Assembly: GCA_944324655.1 (NCBI GenBank)
Contig: CALUXF010000002.1
Location: 1-64,000 of the forward strand
Origin: Candidatus Avelusimicrobium aviculae
Lineage (GTDB): Bacteria > Elusimicrobiota > Elusimicrobia > Elusimicrobiales > Elusimicrobiaceae
DNA length: 64,000 bases
Direction of reading: 5' to 3'
Shown here: positions 36,446 through 44,524 of the stretch, one piece after another
Position numbering within the stretch: the first letter of the stretch is position 1
Layout of the letters: every line of letters begins with the position of its first letter
Notes under the pieces: model-generated
What the model saw: the letters and a program-made list of their open reading frames with translations, nothing else
Told to the model about the DNA's origin: nothing
The model's database searches: none
Translations under genes and position numbers: made by a program

Positions 36446-36667
36446 CTACTCAAACTCACTCAGCGGGCAAACTCCGCTGGCGTCATCACAGGAGGGGCGG
36501 GGCTCCTGCGCCTGTTGCTGCGCCGCGCGCCCGCCTTGCATTTGTTTTAACGTTTGGGACTGTGTTTTTTGAAACATAGCCTGCACCTGCAGCAATACAA
36601 AAAGCAGTACTCCTCCGGCCGCCAGCACAATAACGGCCCCTATCCAGCCAAATCCTTTTTTATTCAT
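36446..36667 (-). CDS. Small single-pass membrane protein, unknown
   Basis: 73-residue protein starting MNKKGFGWIG, with one hydrophobic helix (about 7-30), a Gln/Ala-rich stretch, and a tail with two cysteines (SCDDASGVCPLSEFE). The KKGF start followed by a helix recalls a type IV prepilin leader, but the conserved Glu at mature position 5 is absent. A -10 element six bases upstream fits a real, leaderless gene. No family is recognised. Confidence 0.6.
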   Translation of the reverse strand: MNKKGFGWIGAVIVLAAGGVLLFVLLQVQAMFQKTQSQTLKQMQGGRAAQQQAQEPRPSCDDASGVCPLSEFE

Positions 36668-36673
36668 GCTTTT

Positions 36674-36682
36674 ATTGTAACA
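36674..36682 (-). promoter_or_regulatory. Extended -10 promoter of the small membrane protein gene
   Basis: TGTTACAAT on the minus strand ends six bases before ATG 36667. It is the same nine-base string and spacing as upstream of birA. Confidence 0.6.
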
Positions 36683-36768
36683 AAAAAAGATTTTTTGCCC
36701 AAGAAATTCCCCTTCTTTAAAACTTTTTTAATTTTCCGCAAAAAAAACCCTATTTTACGCCGAATAAA

Positions 36769-36782
36769 TGCTACAATATAAT
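36769..36782 (+). promoter_or_regulatory. Extended -10 promoter of DUF4912-GH57
   Basis: TGCTACAAT overlaps a perfect TATAAT (36777-36782), giving two possible -10 hexamers. The leader to ATG 36839 would be about 50 bases and holds a GTGAGG ribosome site. Confidence 0.55.
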
Positions 36783-36838
36783 GGCTGAAGACTATCATGC
36801 TTTTTTATTGTTTTATTCTTAAAGGGTGAGGTAATAAT

Positions 36839-37714
36839 ATGACACAAAATTTATCGTCCTCCGCGCTGGTGAAACCCGCGGTGAAAGACGCGAAAGCGGA
36901 AGCCGATATTCCGGCTTCTTACGGCAAGACTGAAAGCTACCTTTTGCCAAAAGACCCGGCCTGGCTGTTTCTGTTTTGGGAAATTACCGCCGCTACCATT
37001 GAATGCATCAAAAGCCAATACAGCGCCGATGTATTAAACGCCGCTAAAACCATTATCCGTTTATACGACGTAACCGGCATCAGCTATTTTGACGGCACCA
37101 ACGCCGTGCAATTTTATGATATGCCTGTTATTTTTGAAGCCCGCAGCTGGTACATCAACGCGCCGGCAACCGGCCGCAGCTACGTGGCGGATTTGGGCTA
37201 CCTGACGGCGGACGGCCGCTTTATTTTAGTGGCCCGCAGCAACCAAACCCTGCTGCCCCCGGGCAAAATTTCCGATATCATTGACGACAAGTGGATGATT
37301 GTGGAGGGCGACTTCCAAAAATTATTGAAACTTTCCGGGGCGGATTACATCGGCCTGGGCGCCAGCGAGCTGATGCAGGTAATCGGCCAGCGCTGGAAAC
37401 TGACTCAGCTGCCTTCTTCCGGCACGCCTACGTCTTGGTCTTCCTTTGCTTTGCACTTGGAAAAACCGGAAAAGAAAGAGGACGAAGACATTTGGCTGAA
37501 AGCGGATTGCGAAATCATCATTTACGGTTCCGCCTCCAGAAACGCCACCGTCTCCATCAACGGCCAAATTATTGAATTAAAGGAAGGCAAATTCTCTATC
37601 CGCCAACACCTGCCCGCCGGCAGCGTGGTGGACTTGCCCATCAAAGCCCAAAACGCCAAAGGGGATAAAGTCCGCCAAATCAACATAAAAGCGCTTCGCG
37701 AACAGGGGAAATAA
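36839..37714 (+). CDS. DUF4912 domain protein
   Basis: 291-residue protein with a DUF4912 domain (about 28-200). Its marks are DPAWLFLFWEIT near the start, the RLYDVTG strand, SWYINAPATGRSYVADLGYL and RFILVARSNQTLLP. DUF4912 resembles carbohydrate-binding beta-sandwiches and often sits next to GH57 genes, as here (1-base gap). A likely role is carbohydrate binding or support for the neighbouring branching enzyme. No signal peptide is seen. Confidence 0.88.
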   Translation: MTQNLSSSALVKPAVKDAKAEADIPASYGKTESYLLPKDPAWLFLFWEITAATIECIKSQYSADVLNAAKTIIRLYDVTGISYFDGTNAVQFYDMPVIFEARSWYINAPATGRSYVADLGYLTADGRFILVARSNQTLLPPGKISDIIDDKWMIVEGDFQKLLKLSGADYIGLGASELMQVIGQRWKLTQLPSSGTPTSWSSFALHLEKPEKKEDEDIWLKADCEIIIYGSASRNATVSINGQIIELKEGKFSIRQHLPAGSVVDLPIKAQNAKGDKVRQINIKALREQGK

Positions 37715-37715
37715 C

Positions 37716-39341
37716 ATGGCAGAAGAAAAAGGCTATCTAGCACTTGTATTACACGCGCATTTGCCGTTTATCAAACACCCCGAATACCCGGACTTCTTGG
37801 AAGAAGACTGGTTCTATGAAGCCATGGTGGAAACCTACCTGCCGCTTCTGAACGTGTTTGAAAATTTAACCAACGAGGGGACGGATTTCCGTTTAACCAT
37901 GTCCCTCACGCCGCCTTTGTGCAATATGATGTCGGACCCGCTTTTAATAGACCGCTTCCGCCATTATTTAAACCAACGGGTGGAGCTTTCCGGCAAAGAA
38001 ATAGAGCGCACCCGCGGTACGGAATTTGAAGCCGTGGCCAAGATGTATTATGATAAATTCCGCCGCTACCAAGACTTGTTTGAAAACCGCTACCACGGGC
38101 GGATTTTGGAAGGATTTAAGAAATTCCAAGATATGGGCAAGCTGGAAATTATCACCTGCTGCGCCACCCACGGCTATTTGCCGCTAATGGTACACAAAGA
38201 AAGCGTAAACGCCCAAATCAAAATCGCCGCCAACGATTACCGCAGCCGCTTTGGCCGCAGCCCGCGCGGCATTTGGCTGGCGGAATGCGCCTACAACCCG
38301 GGAGACGATAAGTTCCTGCGTGATGAAGGCATCCGCTTCTTCTTTACCGAGTCCCACGGCATTTTACACGGCACTCCCCGCCCCAAATACGGTATTTACG
38401 CCCCCGTGTACTGCCCGCAAACGGGCGTAGCCGCCTTTGCGCGCGATATGGAATCCGCCCAGCAGGTATGGAGCGCAGAATCCGGCTATCCCGGTGATGC
38501 CAGATACCGTGAATTTTACCGCGATTTAGGGTATGACTTGGATTACGATTACATCAAACCTTACCTGCACAGCGACGGCGTACGCCGCAATATCGCCATG
38601 AAATACTATAAAATTACCGGCAAAGTGCCCTTGAACCAAAAACAGGCCTACAACCCGCAGGAAGCGCGCGAAGTGGCCGCCGTACACGCCGGCAATTTTA
38701 TGTTTAACCGCCAGAAACAAATTGAATATTTAAGCACCTTGCTGGACCGCAAACCGCTGGTTGTTTCTATGTACGACGCCGAGCTGTACGGCCACTGGTG
38801 GTATGAAGGGATAGACTTCTTGGAATATCTCTTTAAAAAGATTTATTACGACCAGACGGATATTAAGCTGATTACTCCCAGCGAATACTTGGCAAAATAT
38901 CCCGTCAACCAAACGGTGCAGCCTTCCATGTCCTCCTGGGGGGATAAAGGCTATCACGACGTGTGGCTTAACAGCGGAAACGACTGGATTTACCGCCATT
39001 TAATCAAAGCGGCCGAACGCATGATGGAAATGGCCAACCAGTTCCCCAATGCGGACGGGCTGCTGCGCCGGGCGCTCAACCAGCTGGCAAGAGAATTACT
39101 GTTAATGCAGTCTTCCGACTGGGCCTTCCTGATGACTACCGGTACCGCTAAGGAATATTCCACCAAGCGCACCAAAGACCACATACAGCGCTTTAATGAG
39201 CTGTATGAGCAAATCAAAGGCAACCGCATTAACGAAGCCTATGTGTATGAGCTGGAACAGAAAGACTCTATTTTCCAACAAATAGACTATAACCACTACT
39301 CCAGCGCTTCTAAAGAAGCGGTGTTAAAAAAATATCAATAA
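37716..39341 (+). CDS. GH57 family 1,4-alpha-glucan branching enzyme
   Basis: 541-residue cytoplasmic glycoside hydrolase family 57 enzyme. The family start LVLHAHLPF is at 10-18. The catalytic nucleophile is E190 (GIWLAECAYNPG) and the acid/base is D354 (SMYDAELYGHWWYEG). A DUF1957-type helical C-terminal domain (about 400-541) is characteristic of the branching enzymes within GH57. It would introduce alpha-1,6 branches into glycogen-like polymer. Follows the DUF4912 gene directly and ends at a strong terminator. Confidence 0.92.
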   Translation: MAEEKGYLALVLHAHLPFIKHPEYPDFLEEDWFYEAMVETYLPLLNVFENLTNEGTDFRLTMSLTPPLCNMMSDPLLIDRFRHYLNQRVELSGKEIERTRGTEFEAVAKMYYDKFRRYQDLFENRYHGRILEGFKKFQDMGKLEIITCCATHGYLPLMVHKESVNAQIKIAANDYRSRFGRSPRGIWLAECAYNPGDDKFLRDEGIRFFFTESHGILHGTPRPKYGIYAPVYCPQTGVAAFARDMESAQQVWSAESGYPGDARYREFYRDLGYDLDYDYIKPYLHSDGVRRNIAMKYYKITGKVPLNQKQAYNPQEAREVAAVHAGNFMFNRQKQIEYLSTLLDRKPLVVSMYDAELYGHWWYEGIDFLEYLFKKIYYDQTDIKLITPSEYLAKYPVNQTVQPSMSSWGDKGYHDVWLNSGNDWIYRHLIKAAERMMEMANQFPNADGLLRRALNQLARELLLMQSSDWAFLMTTGTAKEYSTKRTKDHIQRFNELYEQIKGNRINEAYVYELEQKDSIFQQIDYNHYSSASKEAVLKKYQ

Positions 39342-39353
39342 CAAGCCTTATGT

Positions 39354-39384
39354 AAAAAACCCCGGCGATAAGCCGGGGTTTTTT
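39354..39384 (+). terminator. Terminator after the GH57 gene
   Basis: ACCCCGGC pairs with GCCGGGGT around GATAA, flanked by A6 and T6. Confidence 0.92.
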
Positions 39385-39694
39385 AATTGCTCCGCGTCTT
39401 AAAATAAACCCTCAAATAAGCCCAAGCCCCAAGGCAAGAAGTTAAAAAATTTTTACCTGTATTTTCCAATAACACACAACAGGCTACACCCGCCAAAGCC
39501 GCCGCGGGTTTTTGTTGCCCAAGAAGAGCCTCCTGGGGAAAGCAGACAAGACCTCTTTTGCTTATCTTTAAAAACAAACCCGTCCATGCGCCTGTATTTT
39601 TAACAATTTATCTGAAAAATTAGGCCCAAAGGCCCAACGGGACTTAGGTCTAAAGACACTGGTTAGGGATTTATAGGTTTACTACACTAAAATT
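39385..39694 (+). other. 310-base gap with a compact symmetric element, no gene
   Basis: I find no convincing gene here; the 64-codon minus frame at 39383-39577 would start with TTG and looks like noise. Between 39623 and 39657 lie a tandem GGCCC AAA GGCCC, the inverted repeat GAC TTAG GTC (39641-39650) and the overlapping GTCT AA AGAC (39648-39657). This dense symmetry sits just ahead of the putative promoter of the 383-residue protein and may be an operator. Confidence 0.45.
39683..39688 (+). promoter_or_regulatory. -10-like element of the 383-aa secreted protein gene
   Basis: TACACT ends six bases before ATG 39695; TAAAAT (39688-39693) is an overlapping alternative. No ribosome site is seen. 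Confidence 0.4.
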
Positions 39695-40846
39695 ATGAAG
39701 AAAATTACTTTATGTTTAACCTTTATTTTAAGTGCATGTTGCGCTTTTTGTGCCACCGGCCCAGGCGGAGGGAAGAAAGCGCTTCGCCGTTTAGTAAAGG
39801 AGGCTTCTTCCTCCTCTTCCAAAACTGCCGCTAACGCCGAGAAAATCCTGTCAAACCTGAACCGGGGAACTCAGGGCCTGTATTCCACCAGCACTTACCG
39901 CCACTTGGGGCAAAAGCTGGAAGTGGTTATGTCCGCCTCTCCTTTTAAAAAATTGTTAAACCGTCACCAGGCTTACCAACATGAAATTAACGCCATGACG
40001 GAAATACTCCCCCGCGTGATGGCCTTACAGGCAGACCCGAAACCCTCCGAGGTGGCTTGGGCAGAATTGTTAATCAAAGACCAAGTAATTAACCAAACCT
40101 TATCCAGAACGTTGCTTAAACTTTTGGAAAATGAAGAGTATGCCCAATTGTCCAAAGAAATTTCAGATTACTACGCCATTCCGCTTGACCGGGATCTGGA
40201 AAGCTTGTCTAAACAAGATTTGCGTGAATTTGTGGTAAACAGCGCGTTAAATTACGCAATCAGCCACCCGCATAAACCCAATTTGCCGCTGCGCGAATTG
40301 TTGAAATCTTGGAAAGTATCCCATCGCACGAAAGAACATCTGCGCAGATTTTTAGCTATACCGGAACTTTTATACAATAATCCGGAAGAATTCAAAAAAT
40401 TTACCCGAGACGCATATAACCAACATCAAAAAGGCATGCAGCAATCTATTAACGCCCCAGAAGTGCAGGCTACTATCAGCGCCTATAATTTAACCTTAGA
40501 AGACCTGCGCGCGTTTGTGGCTAAAAACCACCGCCAGCCTATGTGGAACGCCCCCATTAAAGAACGGCGTTTATACAACACCCTGCAGCTTATTTTAACG
40601 CGCAATGTTACCAATACCTTTTTGGAAACAGAAACCATTAAACGCCAAATACGTGATTTACTGGCAAAATATCCTAACCGCTCTTACTATGATTTTTTAG
40701 AAGACTTTAAAGCCTTCCGCGAAAAACACCAAAGGCTGCCGCAATCCGTGCAGGAGCGCCCGTCCGCCAGCCTGCACGAACGCATCTTGTATGATGAAAT
40801 GGTACGTTATATGGTAGACGGCAAACTCACCTTACCCCTGAAATAA
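39695..40846 (+). CDS. Secreted protein with an internal duplication, unknown
   Basis: 383-residue protein with a signal peptide (about 1-20, Cys-rich: SACCAFCAT). The mature part is charged and mostly helical. Two segments align: residues 268-301 (LEDLRAFVAKNHRQP, then ERRLYNTL) and 335-370 (LEDFKAFREKHQRLP, then ERILYDEM). A weaker copy may lie near 176-200 (LREFVVNSALNYAISHPHKPN). The pattern LED-x-[RK]-AF-x2-K-x2-R-x-P is not one I can name. Preceded by a possible operator and a -10 element, followed by a terminator, so it is a single-gene unit. No function assigned. Confidence 0.75.
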   Translation: MKKITLCLTFILSACCAFCATGPGGGKKALRRLVKEASSSSSKTAANAEKILSNLNRGTQGLYSTSTYRHLGQKLEVVMSASPFKKLLNRHQAYQHEINAMTEILPRVMALQADPKPSEVAWAELLIKDQVINQTLSRTLLKLLENEEYAQLSKEISDYYAIPLDRDLESLSKQDLREFVVNSALNYAISHPHKPNLPLRELLKSWKVSHRTKEHLRRFLAIPELLYNNPEEFKKFTRDAYNQHQKGMQQSINAPEVQATISAYNLTLEDLRAFVAKNHRQPMWNAPIKERRLYNTLQLILTRNVTNTFLETETIKRQIRDLLAKYPNRSYYDFLEDFKAFREKHQRLPQSVQERPSASLHERILYDEMVRYMVDGKLTLPLK

Positions 40847-40885
40847 TAAGCCCCGTTAAACACAGTTTCCAAACGTAGCCATTGC

Positions 40886-40918
40886 AAAAAACAGGCCGCT
40901 TAAAAGCGGCCTGTTTTG
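40886..40918. terminator. Bidirectional terminator before greA
   Basis: A 12-bp perfect stem AAAACAGGCCGC / GCGGCCTGTTTT around TTAAAA, between convergent genes. Confidence 0.93.
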
Positions 40919-40937
40919 CTATAAAATACGGAACAAA

Positions 40938-41408
40938 TTATTTGTATTCCAACTTTATCAATTTATATTTTTTGGGCCCGCGGGGAAGGATGGCCTCAAA
41001 CTCTTCCCCTTCTTTTTTGCCCAGAACACCACTGGCTAACGGGGATTTTACAGACAATAACCCTTTATCCGGGTTGGACTCCATAGACCCCACCAGCGTA
41101 TAGGTAAACTCAATATCTGCGGCTAAATCTTTAATGGTAACAGTGGCGCCAATGCGGGCTTCGCTGCGGTCTACCGCCAAATCGTCGGTAATTTCTGCGT
41201 TGCGAAGCTTCATTTCCAAATCATCAATGCGGCGCAAGGTTTCCGCTTGTTTTTCTTTGGCGGCGTGATACTCCGCATTTTCTTTTAAGTCCCCCTGGGC
41301 GGCAGCCGCGCCGATTTCTTCAGACAGCTGGGCCTTTATTTCCTTTAACGCTTTTACTTCTTTTACTAAATCTTCATACTTTTTGCGGCTAACGTAAAAC
41401 TTTTCCAT
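40938..41408 (-). CDS. greA: Transcription elongation factor GreA
   Basis: 156-residue factor that reactivates backtracked RNA polymerase by transcript cleavage. The N-terminal coiled coil (about 8-75) bears the acidic tip in QGDLKENAEYHAAKEKQ. The C-terminal FKBP-like domain ends SPLASGVLGKKEGEEFEAILP. AGGAG lies upstream of ATG 41408. Stands alone between a terminator and the divergent protease gene. Confidence 0.96.
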   Translation of the reverse strand: MEKFYVSRKKYEDLVKEVKALKEIKAQLSEEIGAAAAQGDLKENAEYHAAKEKQAETLRRIDDLEMKLRNAEITDDLAVDRSEARIGATVTIKDLAADIEFTYTLVGSMESNPDKGLLSVKSPLASGVLGKKEGEEFEAILPRGPKKYKLIKLEYK

Positions 41409-41482
41409 AAAACACTCCTGTTACACTAAAGTTTACAATTTATACCCACTCTTTTCAACCGCGCCTAAAGGCCAAAATTTAT

Positions 41483-41488
41483 TATAAT
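41483..41488 (+). promoter_or_regulatory. -10 element of the HtrA-like protease gene
   Basis: A perfect TATAAT ends seven bases before ATG 41496, predicting no leader or one base. No TG extension, -35 or Shine-Dalgarno is seen. Confidence 0.6.
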
Positions 41489-41495
41489 CGGTAAT

Positions 41496-42236
41496 ATGAA
41501 AAACCTTTTTCCGGCTTTTTTGCTGTTTTGCTTTTTAACACCTTCATTGGAGGCAAAAACCCATGTGGAAATTGCCGATGAAAACGCCAAAACCGTGGTA
41601 GCGGTTAACGTGGCCAAAAACGACGGCACCACCTTTACCGGGACAGGGTTTGTCGTCCATCCGGACGGGATAATAGCCACCAGCCGCCATGTGGCGGACA
41701 ACGCCCTGTACATAAATGTAACTTTTAACACGGGAGCCGTGTCCGGAGAGGCAAAACGGATTGCCCAGTCCCAAGAAGTGGATTTAGCCTTACTTAAAAT
41801 ACAGGCGGCCAACCTGCCCGCCGCCGTTATTGGCGATTCAGACACCGTGCTGCCGGGGCAGGTGATTACCGTAATCGGCAACCCAAGACGTTTGCAAAAT
41901 ACCGTTTCCTCCGGTCTGATCAGTCAGGTGCGCCAAAAATCAAACGGCATCCTGTGGCACCAAATAAGCGCCCCCATTTCCCCCAGTTCCAGCGGAAGCC
42001 CTGTTTTTAATAGGGAGGGAACCGTCATATCCGTGGTCTTTGGCAGCTATAAAGGGGAAGGAAACCAAAACTTAAATTTCGCCGTTCCTTCTAATTACCT
42101 AATCCAACTCATGGAGCAAGCAGGATATCCCCCTCTGCGCAGTCTCCAACAGCCGGCCCAGCCCCAGCCCAACGCTTTTGTAAAGCATATTCAAAAATCC
42201 TGGCAAATACTAAAACGCCTGTTAAAAATGGAGTAA
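41496..42236 (+). CDS. Exported HtrA-like serine protease without PDZ domain
   Basis: 246-residue trypsin-like protease with a signal peptide (about 1-20). The triad is H65 (ATSRHVAD), D96 (EVDLALL) and S166 (SPSSSGSPVF, replacing the usual GNSGGP). The fold ends near residue 215 with NFAVPSNYLIQLM; only a short Pro/Gln-rich tail follows and no PDZ domain. DegP-type proteases usually carry one or two PDZ domains, so this is a minimal form. It may process or degrade envelope proteins. The next gene, after 111 bases, has its own promoter. Confidence 0.88.
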   Translation: MKNLFPAFLLFCFLTPSLEAKTHVEIADENAKTVVAVNVAKNDGTTFTGTGFVVHPDGIIATSRHVADNALYINVTFNTGAVSGEAKRIAQSQEVDLALLKIQAANLPAAVIGDSDTVLPGQVITVIGNPRRLQNTVSSGLISQVRQKSNGILWHQISAPISPSSSGSPVFNREGTVISVVFGSYKGEGNQNLNFAVPSNYLIQLMEQAGYPPLRSLQQPAQPQPNAFVKHIQKSWQILKRLLKME

Positions 42237-42241
42237 GACCC

Positions 42242-42270
42242 TTGAAAAATGCTCTTTAAACGGGTAGACT
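42242..42270 (+). promoter_or_regulatory. Sigma-70-type promoter of the 683-aa protein gene
   Basis: TTGAAA (42242-42247), a 17-base spacer, then TAGACT (42265-42270). Start would be near 42277, giving a leader of about 70 bases with a GGAAG stretch. One of the few places with a recognisable -35. Confidence 0.5.
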
Positions 42271-42347
42271 ATGAATAACCTTTTGCGGGGGCGTTCTTTA
42301 CGCGGCCCGGAAAAAGGAAGATTTTTATTTATGTCAGGGGCTATCGT

Positions 42348-44399
42348 ATGAAGAAAACCATTGGCAAAACTTTTTTAATCATATGTATTTGCGCGCTGCT
42401 TCTCTTTTTGCTTCTGCCGTTTTTAGAAACGCAAGAAACTGCCGGCGGGCCGGGTAAAAAGGCTTCCCCGCAGATTTTTACCTCCAACCCGTTAACAGAG
42501 CTTGTAAACCGCATAGCTTCTATATTTCAAAGCAAACAGAAGCGCCTGGCTAAAGCCCGGGGGAAAATACAAACTTCCCCCGAGGATTTAAACGAACTGT
42601 ATGCCGACGTCCCGCCCGAAATCGCCACCCGCTACGCCGCAGAAAGCTCGGAAGAAGGGGCTTCTTCCCAAACCACTTTGTTAAGACCCTCCAATTTTGA
42701 TTATGGAGACGCCGCCCTGCAAAACGACGACGGAGACTGGGTACTTGTGCGCCAAACCGCCCCTCAGGCTAACGCAAAAGGCATATACGAGATAAACACG
42801 ACCGATACCGCCTATGACCGCTATGTTCGCCAGGAACGGGCCGCCCGTTTTACACCGGGGCTAGACGCCCCCGCCCGCCCGGCGGATTCCGCGCTGGCGC
42901 GGCTTTTGGCACCCATTAAAAATTTGCTTGGAAAGAAACCGGCTTCAGAAACCGTTCAAACAAATCTTTCGGCGCGCCCGGTGGCCTCTTCCCAGGGATT
43001 AGGTGGAAACCAAGGGAAAACCCCTTCTTCCACCCGTACCGCCGCGGCTCCCGCCATGCCTAGTTATACCGTGGCTTCTTTGCCCAGAACAGGCGCAAGA
43101 ACCCCGGCCGCATCCACCGGGACGGAAACGGCTACCGTCTACTCCGGCGGGGATTTGTTTAACCCCATGCTGGCCATCACCCGCACAAGCGAGTGGATTA
43201 TAAATAACCAGGATGAAGACGCCACGGATGAAGAAAAGAAAAACAATCAGCAAAAATTGGCGGCAATCATCTCTCGGACAAAAGAAAACCTTTCTAACAG
43301 ATTAACCCGCCAAGTACGGGAAGAAGCCGGCAACGCCCCCGCGCCGGACCGGCTTCCTACCACGATTGGCTGCAAAGGGGAGAGTGACTCTTTCTACGCA
43401 GAAGATCTTACCCTCTGTGGCACGATTCCTTCCATTTCGCAGGATGCCAGCGCCTGGATGAGCCCGGAAGAACAAGAAAAGCAAAACCAACAAGGCAGAC
43501 AAAAACTGGTGGAAAAACTGAATTTACCGGCCGGGCATCCGGCCTTGCCGGAAGTAAACGTGATGGTTGTTTTGGGTAAAACAAAAAATATGCGTCCCCC
43601 GGACATGGAAGACGATACGGAAGACATGCCGGAACAGAAGCAAGCCAAGGAAGCCATATCCCGCATCTACGAGCTGATGCTGGAAAAACAAAACTGCGCA
43701 AACGAAGAGTGTTATTGGATCCCCAATCAGCTGCAGCAATATCCCAACGTGCGCGAAACTGTTATTTCCGCCGGTTTAAACTCCGTAGAGGATCCGTTAA
43801 ACTTATATAGTCAATGGGTGCCGGAACTGGAAAAAAGGTTGCTGGATGACACCCAAGACGATGAATCCGGCGAACGTTTTATAATTATGCAAGAGGCTTT
43901 ATCTAAAAACGCCCCGGCGTATATTCCCATAACACGCGCGCAAATGGAAGAGCTTAACCGCCGCAACGATGACCGCAAATTATTAAACCCGCAAACACGG
44001 CAGGAGCACATTATCTTTTACGTGCCGGACCCCCAAAACGCCCGTGACATGACAGACGTGTTTAAAGAACATCCGGCTTTTTTGGTATGGGGTAAAGACG
44101 GCAAAGTGTTTGACCGCAGCGCCAAATTAGACACCGCCGCCCGGGCCGACATCTTACAAAATGATTTAACCGAACGCGCCAAAGACATGGCTGCATTCGC
44201 CCAAGGGGTTATACAGGAACTGTATAGGGAAAACTTAATTGATTCTTCCCGCCGCAAAACCCAAAAAATAAGCAACATGACAGCAAGCCAAGCCACGCAA
44301 GAATTACAAAGAAACATACCGGAGGGGAAAAAATCCTCCGGCAATAAAATAACAAACAGCAAAATCCCCGGGCTTCAGTTTAAAGAATACAAACCATAA
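42348..44399 (+). CDS. Membrane-anchored protein of unknown function
   Basis: 683-residue protein with one N-terminal helix (about 7-27) and a long exported part. Residues about 35-260 are low-complexity, rich in Ala, Pro, Ser and Thr (ARPVASSQGLGGNQGKTPSS). Residues about 275-680 are charged, with motifs such as SEWIINNQDEDATDEEKKNNQ, IGCKGESDSF and EHIIFYVPDPQNARDM, and a few paired cysteines (CKGESDSFYAEDLTLC; NCANEEC). No known domain is recognised. It lies between the HtrA-like protease gene and a terminator. Confidence 0.75.
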   Translation: MKKTIGKTFLIICICALLLFLLLPFLETQETAGGPGKKASPQIFTSNPLTELVNRIASIFQSKQKRLAKARGKIQTSPEDLNELYADVPPEIATRYAAESSEEGASSQTTLLRPSNFDYGDAALQNDDGDWVLVRQTAPQANAKGIYEINTTDTAYDRYVRQERAARFTPGLDAPARPADSALARLLAPIKNLLGKKPASETVQTNLSARPVASSQGLGGNQGKTPSSTRTAAAPAMPSYTVASLPRTGARTPAASTGTETATVYSGGDLFNPMLAITRTSEWIINNQDEDATDEEKKNNQQKLAAIISRTKENLSNRLTRQVREEAGNAPAPDRLPTTIGCKGESDSFYAEDLTLCGTIPSISQDASAWMSPEEQEKQNQQGRQKLVEKLNLPAGHPALPEVNVMVVLGKTKNMRPPDMEDDTEDMPEQKQAKEAISRIYELMLEKQNCANEECYWIPNQLQQYPNVRETVISAGLNSVEDPLNLYSQWVPELEKRLLDDTQDDESGERFIIMQEALSKNAPAYIPITRAQMEELNRRNDDRKLLNPQTRQEHIIFYVPDPQNARDMTDVFKEHPAFLVWGKDGKVFDRSAKLDTAARADILQNDLTERAKDMAAFAQGVIQELYRENLIDSSRRKTQKISNMTASQATQELQRNIPEGKKSSGNKITNSKIPGLQFKEYKP

Positions 44400-44404
44400 T
44401 ATAC

Positions 44405-44430
44405 AGGCCGCTGGAAACAGCGGCCTTTTT
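44405..44430 (+). terminator. Terminator after the 683-aa protein gene
   Basis: A 9-bp stem AGGCCGCTG / CAGCGGCCT closed by a GAAA tetraloop and followed by T5. Confidence 0.92.
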
Positions 44431-44469
44431 ATGTAAAAAATATATTTCCCATTTCATTCCAAAAACGGG

Positions 44470-44475
44470 TATAAT
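44470..44475 (+). promoter_or_regulatory. -10 element of the envelope operon
   Basis: A perfect TATAAT predicts a leader of about 43 bases with AAGGAG (44512-44517) before ATG 44525. A TAGACT at 44492-44497 could be a second -10. Confidence 0.55.
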
Positions 44476-44524
44476 TTATTAGCGAAAGGTATAGACTATT
44501 CTGACCTTTTTAAGGAGTTTTATT

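Noticed and set aside
39383-39577. 64-codon minus-strand frame in the largest gap
   Set aside because: TTG start, no ribosome site, overlaps a terminator, and no protein-like features.
42263-44499. Shared TAGACTAT...ACCTTTT string before 42348 and 44525 as a regulatory motif
   Set aside because: At 42265 it is simply the -10 of a good promoter, and two partial matches are too few to call a motif.
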